Part shown: positions 59,701-64,000 of the stretch, piece by piece | How positions within the stretch are numbered: position 1 is the first letter of the stretch | Layout: each line of letters begins with the position of its first letter | Assembly (NCBI GenBank): GCA_022266195.1 | Contig: WHVY01000009.1 | Span: 62,001-126,000 of the forward strand | Length of the DNA stretch: 64,000 nt | Source of the DNA: Tetranychus cinnabarinus | Taxonomy: Eukaryota; Arthropoda; Arachnida; Trombidiformes; Tetranychidae | Reading direction: 5' to 3' | Notes under the pieces: generated by a model | The model's database searches: none | Told to the model about the DNA's origin: nothing | The model's input: the letters and a program-made list of their open reading frames with translations, nothing else | Program-made: the position numbers and the translations under genes

Positions 59701-62630
59701 ACAGAAAAGCTATCAAAGGCATTCTAATCATTTTACATCATAATTCATCATTAAATTGAAATTGCAATCGAGAAAAGATGAACAAAAAGAGATTCTCTCG
59801 ATTCGTATTTCGTGACTCAACTGCTTTTCAAATCATTTACTCAATGATTGATTTGATTGGGAAAACGTTTTTACACCAAAAATGGTTAACCCAAATGATA
59901 AGCGAAAAAAAACTCCCAGTAATATTTTCTTCTCTTTTCCAGGCGAATGTTTCCCACTTTTCAGGTTAAACTGAAAGGAATGTGTCCAGATTCTGATTAC
60001 ATTTTAATGATGGATTTTTTGCCAGTCGATGAGAAAAGGTATCGCTATGCTTTCCACAGGTAAGTTAATTAACGAGAAACTCTCATTACTGTTGGGTGAA
60101 CACATTACACTCTGATTTACATTTAAATTGATAACTCAATGAAACTTGTTAGTTGAAAGTAAACGTAAAATTTTGAGCTAAAAACTTTGCTCAATGGTTT
60201 AGTGAAAATTAATTGTTAATCAATTGTCGACTTTTCATTGCAATTAATATTCAAGGAAAAGACCAATTTTTTCAGTCAACTTGTTTGGTTGTGTTTTTCC
60301 TGGTAAAGGTTGGTTTAACCCGATTATTATGATTAATTGATGTGACTTTTTCACTGTAATTTTAGACTTGAATTGTTCAATGTTGACTCGAGCTTATTTG
60401 CCAGCAATTAAATTACTTTGTACCTAAATTGATTGTGAGTTGTTAAAAGGTAAACTACAATTTTTCTTATACATTATTACTGTCTATCAACTGGGAGTTG
60501 CACTTGAGATTCAACATTATCATTATCAATTCAATTGAACACAATTTTGGAGATTTTTTCTTCTCTTTTACTTTTTCAGTTCATTCATTTTATTTTCTCA
60601 GCCTTTATCATTATAATTTCAAGAACTCAAGATGTTTCTATTGAAGAAGCTTTTTCAAGTTTAAAAAAAATATATCTTTACAATGAAGGGAATAACAAAA
60701 AAAGGTAAAGAGGTAAAAGCATCTTATTTTGCCTTTTCAACTTTACTTTTGTTGTTCAATGATTGCTCCTACAAATTGCACTTTTCAATTAATTATCAAG
60801 AGTAAATTAATGTTGACTCGATTGATTTACCAGTTTAATGGTTTCATTTTAATGTTTCAGTTCAAGTTGGATTGTTGCTGGTAAAGCTGATCCTTCAGCT
60901 CCACCTCGAATCCACATTCATCCAGATTCACCGGCTAAAGGGTCGCATTGGATGAAGCAAGTCATCTCATTTGATAAGGTTAAACTGACCAACAATCAGT
61001 TGGACGACAATGGACATGTAAGTACAATTCAATAGCTAATTGCAGAACTGTTAAGTAAATTCATTTTTGTATAATAATAATGCAAAATAACTCCATTTGT
61101 TCAATTTGATAACAAGACTAGAATCAAATCTAACATTTATTGTTGATCTATTTTTAGAGCAACAAAATTAGACTTGCAAGATGTAACACTCATTTGAAAT
61201 GAACAACATGAAAATATCTCGATCACTGATTAAGATCATGACTTTATTACAGAAACAATAAGCTTCATTTGTTTATCTTGATTGAAACAATGGTCATTCA
61301 ATTATCTTATATTGTTGGATGTATCTTTTAGAAGCTCATCAATGATGGTCCAACATTTATTTTCATGCTCATCTTGACCAAGACTAGACAGAAAATAATA
61401 GAAAATAGATTTTTCATTTTTACATGAATTCCTTTTCGGATTGTTTCATCAAGTCGAGTTGAAATGTTTATTACAATCAAATCAATTCTAATCTTTCGAG
61501 TCAACTTGAACTTGGCAGAAATGATAAAATCATTAATATTGATTAATCTGGAGTCACAAGTTTTTAGCTTAATGAAGTAAATCAATTTCTGAAAGAGTTT
61601 CTTAATTTAATTTCTCATTTATACAGATTATATTGAATTCAATGCATCGATTTCAACCTCGTTTCCATGTACTTTACTTGGCGACTGAAGATGAAGATTG
61701 TTTTTCAACTGAAAATTTTAAAACTTTTATATTTCAAGAGACTTCATTCATGGCTGTTACAGCTTACCAAAATCATCGAGTAAGTACAACTTTGTAAATG
61801 AAATCAGTCTAATTGATTGGAAACAAGTAACAATGAAATGTTCATCAACTCTAGTCATTAAAGTAATCGCTATTGTGATAAAGTCAATTGAGATTCATTG
61901 TGTTTCAGTGTTGAGAGAAAAAATTCTGTTCCAAATGATCAGGTTAATCAGATAAATTAAGGCTTTTAAAGTTCATTTCACAGTTTGACTTGGATAATTA
62001 AAAATGATTAGCATTGTAAATGCATTTTAATGGAGCGAAAAGAAAACAAAAATTGAGTTTAAAAATAGCTTTAAATTGTGAGCTGAATGATGATTAAATT
62101 GAGCAAAGTTAACTGGAAGGTTGATGTTCAATGTTTAGCCAAATGTTTAATAATCAATTAATCAATTGCAAGGATAAAAAGTTAATAACAATTGTAATTG
62201 CAAGTGAAAACTGTTTACAAATGGTTTAAATAAATAACACTGTAAATCATTTTACGATGAAATGTTGATCATTAAAATGGTTAATGTTGAGATGAAAAGT
62301 AAATGATACAAGTTAATTGAAACCAATGGAAATTGACTTTAGACAAAAGCTTTCAATTTACAATCAACATTGTAAAGGAACAATTTAGCTACAATTTACA
62401 CCCAATATTTACATTAAAACCTTTTGGGTTAACCATTGTAATAGTTGATGTACAAGTTGATTGGTTAAACATTTCAATGTTTATATCAATTGTTCATTCT
62501 TTTATTGCGTGGACAATTTTCTGGACAATTTGGTTAACATTTAAATTGTATTTGTTATTCAGATAACTCAACTGAAAATTGCGAGCAATCCATTTGCCAA
62601 AGGTTTTCGTGATTGTGACATGGATGAATG
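55996..62630 (+). CDS. Tbx1: Tbx1/org-1 T-box transcription factor, five exons, 3' end outside window
   Basis: T-box proteins are nuclear DNA-binding regulators. Tbx1/10 (optomotor-blind-related-gene-1 in flies) specifies pharyngeal and muscle lineages. Exons: 55996-56720, 59943-60059, 60861-61017, 61627-61779, 62563-62630, 406 residues in frame plus two bases. Residues 1-200 are a Ser/Thr/His-rich leader without a known fold. The T-box runs from about 217: LEMKCLWDEFNALGTEMIVT, RRMFPTFQVKL, MDFLPVDEKRYRYAFHSSSW, IHPDSPAKGSHWMKQ, LTNNQLDDNGH, IILNSMHRFQPRFHV, AVTAYQNHRITQLKI, NPFAKGFRDCD. The FHSSSWIVAGKADP and DFLPVDEKRYRYAFH forms assign it to Tbx1/10 over Tbx2, Tbx15/18 or Tbx20. The ATG at 55,996 is the first in a frame that stays open upstream, so an earlier exon cannot be excluded. 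The last donor splits the Trp codon before the expected PRNHRPG, which is not in the window. Introns 60,060-60,860, 61,018-61,626 and 61,780-62,562 show nothing recognisable. Confidence 0.93.
56721..59942 (+). other. 3.2-kb T-box intron 1
   Basis: Holds a diverged tandem duplication (57,569-58,010) and otherwise A+T-rich sequence with no supported gene. As the first intron of a developmental regulator it is a reasonable place for enhancers, but no motif cluster can be shown by eye. Confidence 0.5.
57569..58010. repeat. Diverged tandem duplication in T-box intron 1
   Basis: Two units of roughly 175 and 195 bp start at 57,569 and 57,816. Shared blocks are CGAAA-TCATGAATAAT, AGAAGAAACTTTTTCATCAA, ACTGATTTCGAAGTTTTT and GATTCGATTTTC-AAAAG. 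Substitutions and indels separate the copies. Confidence 0.75.
59943..60059 (+). CDS. Tbx1: Tbx1/org-1 exon 2 (T-box)
   Basis: Acceptor CTTTTCCAG, donor GTAAGT. Encodes RMFPTFQVKLKGMCPDSDY and MMDFLPVDEKRYRYAFH. It supplies the DNA-contacting RRMFP region. Confidence 0.96.
60861..61017 (+). CDS. Tbx1: Tbx1/org-1 exon 3 (T-box)
   Basis: Acceptor ATGTTTCAG, donor GTAAGT. Encodes SSWIVAGKADPSAPPRI, HPDSPAKGSHWMKQVISFDK and LTNNQLDDNGH, all core T-box sequence. Confidence 0.97.
61627..61779 (+). CDS. Tbx1: Tbx1/org-1 exon 4 (T-box)
   Basis: Acceptor TTTATACAG, donor GTAAGT, 51 codons in phase 0. Encodes IILNSMHRFQPRFHVLYL, NFKTFIFQETSFMAVTAYQN and HR. The family's usual ETRFTAVTAYQN is ETSFMAVTAYQN here. 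Confidence 0.97.
62563..62630 (+). CDS. Tbx1: Tbx1/org-1 exon 5 (T-box end)
   Basis: Acceptor GTTATTCAG, donor GTGAGT. Encodes ITQLKIASNPFAKGFRDCD and MDE, ending inside a Trp codon (TG|G). This is the standard T-box C-terminal helix. Confidence 0.96.
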
Positions 62631-64000
62631 GTGAGTAAATTGCACTTTATTAACATTTTACTGTCATCTTCAACCTCAATTAACCATATTAATTGTTACG
62701 ATTTATTATCAAATCAACTAATAAGTCAACCTTTTCTTTTCCTTTTGTTTCCATTATTCATTTTGGTAAAGATTTTTCAACATTTACTCGGGTAATTTGG
62801 ATTACCATTGATGGTCAATTTGTTGAACCGATTAATCGATTGAAAGTCAATAATCGACTGTCATCTCACATGTTTCAGGTTAAACCAATTGTTATATTTA
62901 CAGTTGAGATTCACTTTTAAAATTTAACAACATTTAAGATACAATCAAGATTCAATCCATTAAAGGTCAACACTGTACAACACATTTTATTTACTGGAAT
63001 CGCTTATCATTTTTCAATTGTATCTTCATTGGTCATCCTTTTCATGTAAGGTGAATAAAATATATAAATGGACTTGATGATAAATGACAATTTAAACGTT
63101 AAAATTGATAGGAAAGTGAAATTATTTAGGTTAACTTCATTGTGGTGATCACAGTTTACGGTTTTTGATTGAAATATGGGTTAACGGTTAGGGTTTGCTC
63201 AATGGCAAGTTTTTGGTGAAAGGCTTGATGTCTATATTAACCAGAATTGGTTTTATCCAACGTACACTTATAAATGTTTGATTGTTAGTCAAGATTGCTT
63301 GAATTAATTTATTAATGGTGATTAAAATAATGGTAACACTTGGGAAGGTAATTATTTTAATAACTAATCAAAAGGATAAGGTGGGTTGAATAGGCGAGAG
63401 ATAAACACAACCGGTTGAAGGAGCACAAAGTCCTAGATGTTGCCTGTTTTCAATTATAAATAACACGATTAAATTAAAACAAATATTATGAATAGAAGAG
63501 TGTTGTTAAAGTCTATAAAAGCTGGTAAATCAAGATTTAGGTTTGCAGTAATTTAATTTAATTGCTATTTTGTAAATTAAAATCACAGTAAATAGAAATG
63601 AAAATTAGTGAGATTTGAAAATGACTCACTTGAGATTTAAGTTGAGCGGTTTATTCAAAGTGCCTCAAATAATCTCAACATAATTCTTCTGTTTATTATT
63701 GAAATATTATTCAACTTTACCATCATATCAACACTGATTAACGTCTTTTTAAGACTAGTTTACAAGACATTAGCATTTACTTTGACAAAAGGAAAGAAGA
63801 ATCAAGATTGAAAAGGATTGAAAAGCTTCAATTGTTGTCATCATTATCTTATCTTTTCAAGTCCTTCCTTCCTTGAAATCATCATGTTGATGGATTTAAT
63901 GATGAAAATGGTGTTAAAGGTGATCAATGAAAGTGTATTAATGAGTGTACTCTGGGTAAAACAAGAGAAAAAAACTGAAGAAGAAAAGACGACTAAAGAG
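62631..64000 (+). other. T-box gene intron at the right edge
   Basis: Begins with the GTGAGT donor of exon 5. I looked for the expected next exon (Trp completion followed by PRNHRPG) and did not find it, so the intron runs past the window. No repeat or gene is supported. Confidence 0.6.

Noticed and set aside
62333..62566. 77-codon plus-strand frame just before T-box exon 5
   Set aside because: It is intronic, runs into the acceptor of exon 5 in another frame, and has a hydrophobic chance-like composition.
1..64000. CRISPR arrays, bacterial operons, rRNA genes or a mobile defence system
   Set aside because: There are no regularly spaced repeats, and the confident genes are spliced metazoan genes.

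Overview
The window is A+T-rich animal nuclear DNA with spliced genes, canonical GT/AG introns of tens of bases to about 18 kb, and a low gene density. The gene families (SCYL2, rabphilin with an FYVE-type zinc finger, Tbx1/org-1) are metazoan. An arthropod is the most natural reading, but the clade cannot be fixed from this sequence alone.

Layout. From the left edge to 43,592 the minus strand carries a SCYL2 gene. Ten exons encode the pseudokinase domain and the first HEAT repeats, and the C-terminal part lies beyond base 1. One SCYL2 intron (1,386-11,132) holds a decayed Pumilio/Puf gene in the same orientation. Other SCYL2 introns hold short inverted-repeat elements and a tandem duplication. 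From 43.6 to 48.8 kb is intergenic DNA with a 540-bp fold-back element (47,576-48,115) and one copy of a direct repeat. The second copy of that repeat lies just past an intronless plus-strand gene (48,844-49,902) encoding a secreted or GPI-anchored glycoprotein of unknown family. A minus-strand rabphilin/Noc2-type gene (50,272-54,619, five exons) follows. It encodes the complete Rab-binding zinc-finger module but no C2 domains. Inside its second intron, on the opposite strand, is a candidate two-exon small gene (52,836-53,139). From 55,996 to the right edge the plus strand carries a Tbx1/org-1 T-box gene. Five exons cover nearly all of the T-box, and the 3' end lies outside the window.

Functions. 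SCYL2 (clathrin/AP2-associated trafficking) and rabphilin (Rab3/Rab27 effector) both belong to membrane traffic. Nothing here shows that their proximity is functional. Rabphilin and the T-box gene are divergent, with start codons about 1.4 kb apart. Three short elements have CAG...CTG ends inside TA dinucleotides, as expected of Tc1/mariner-type non-autonomous elements. I found no CRISPR array, rRNA gene or intact tRNA gene. Exon boundaries were read by eye from splice sites, reading frame and remembered family sequences. No search or alignment program was run.
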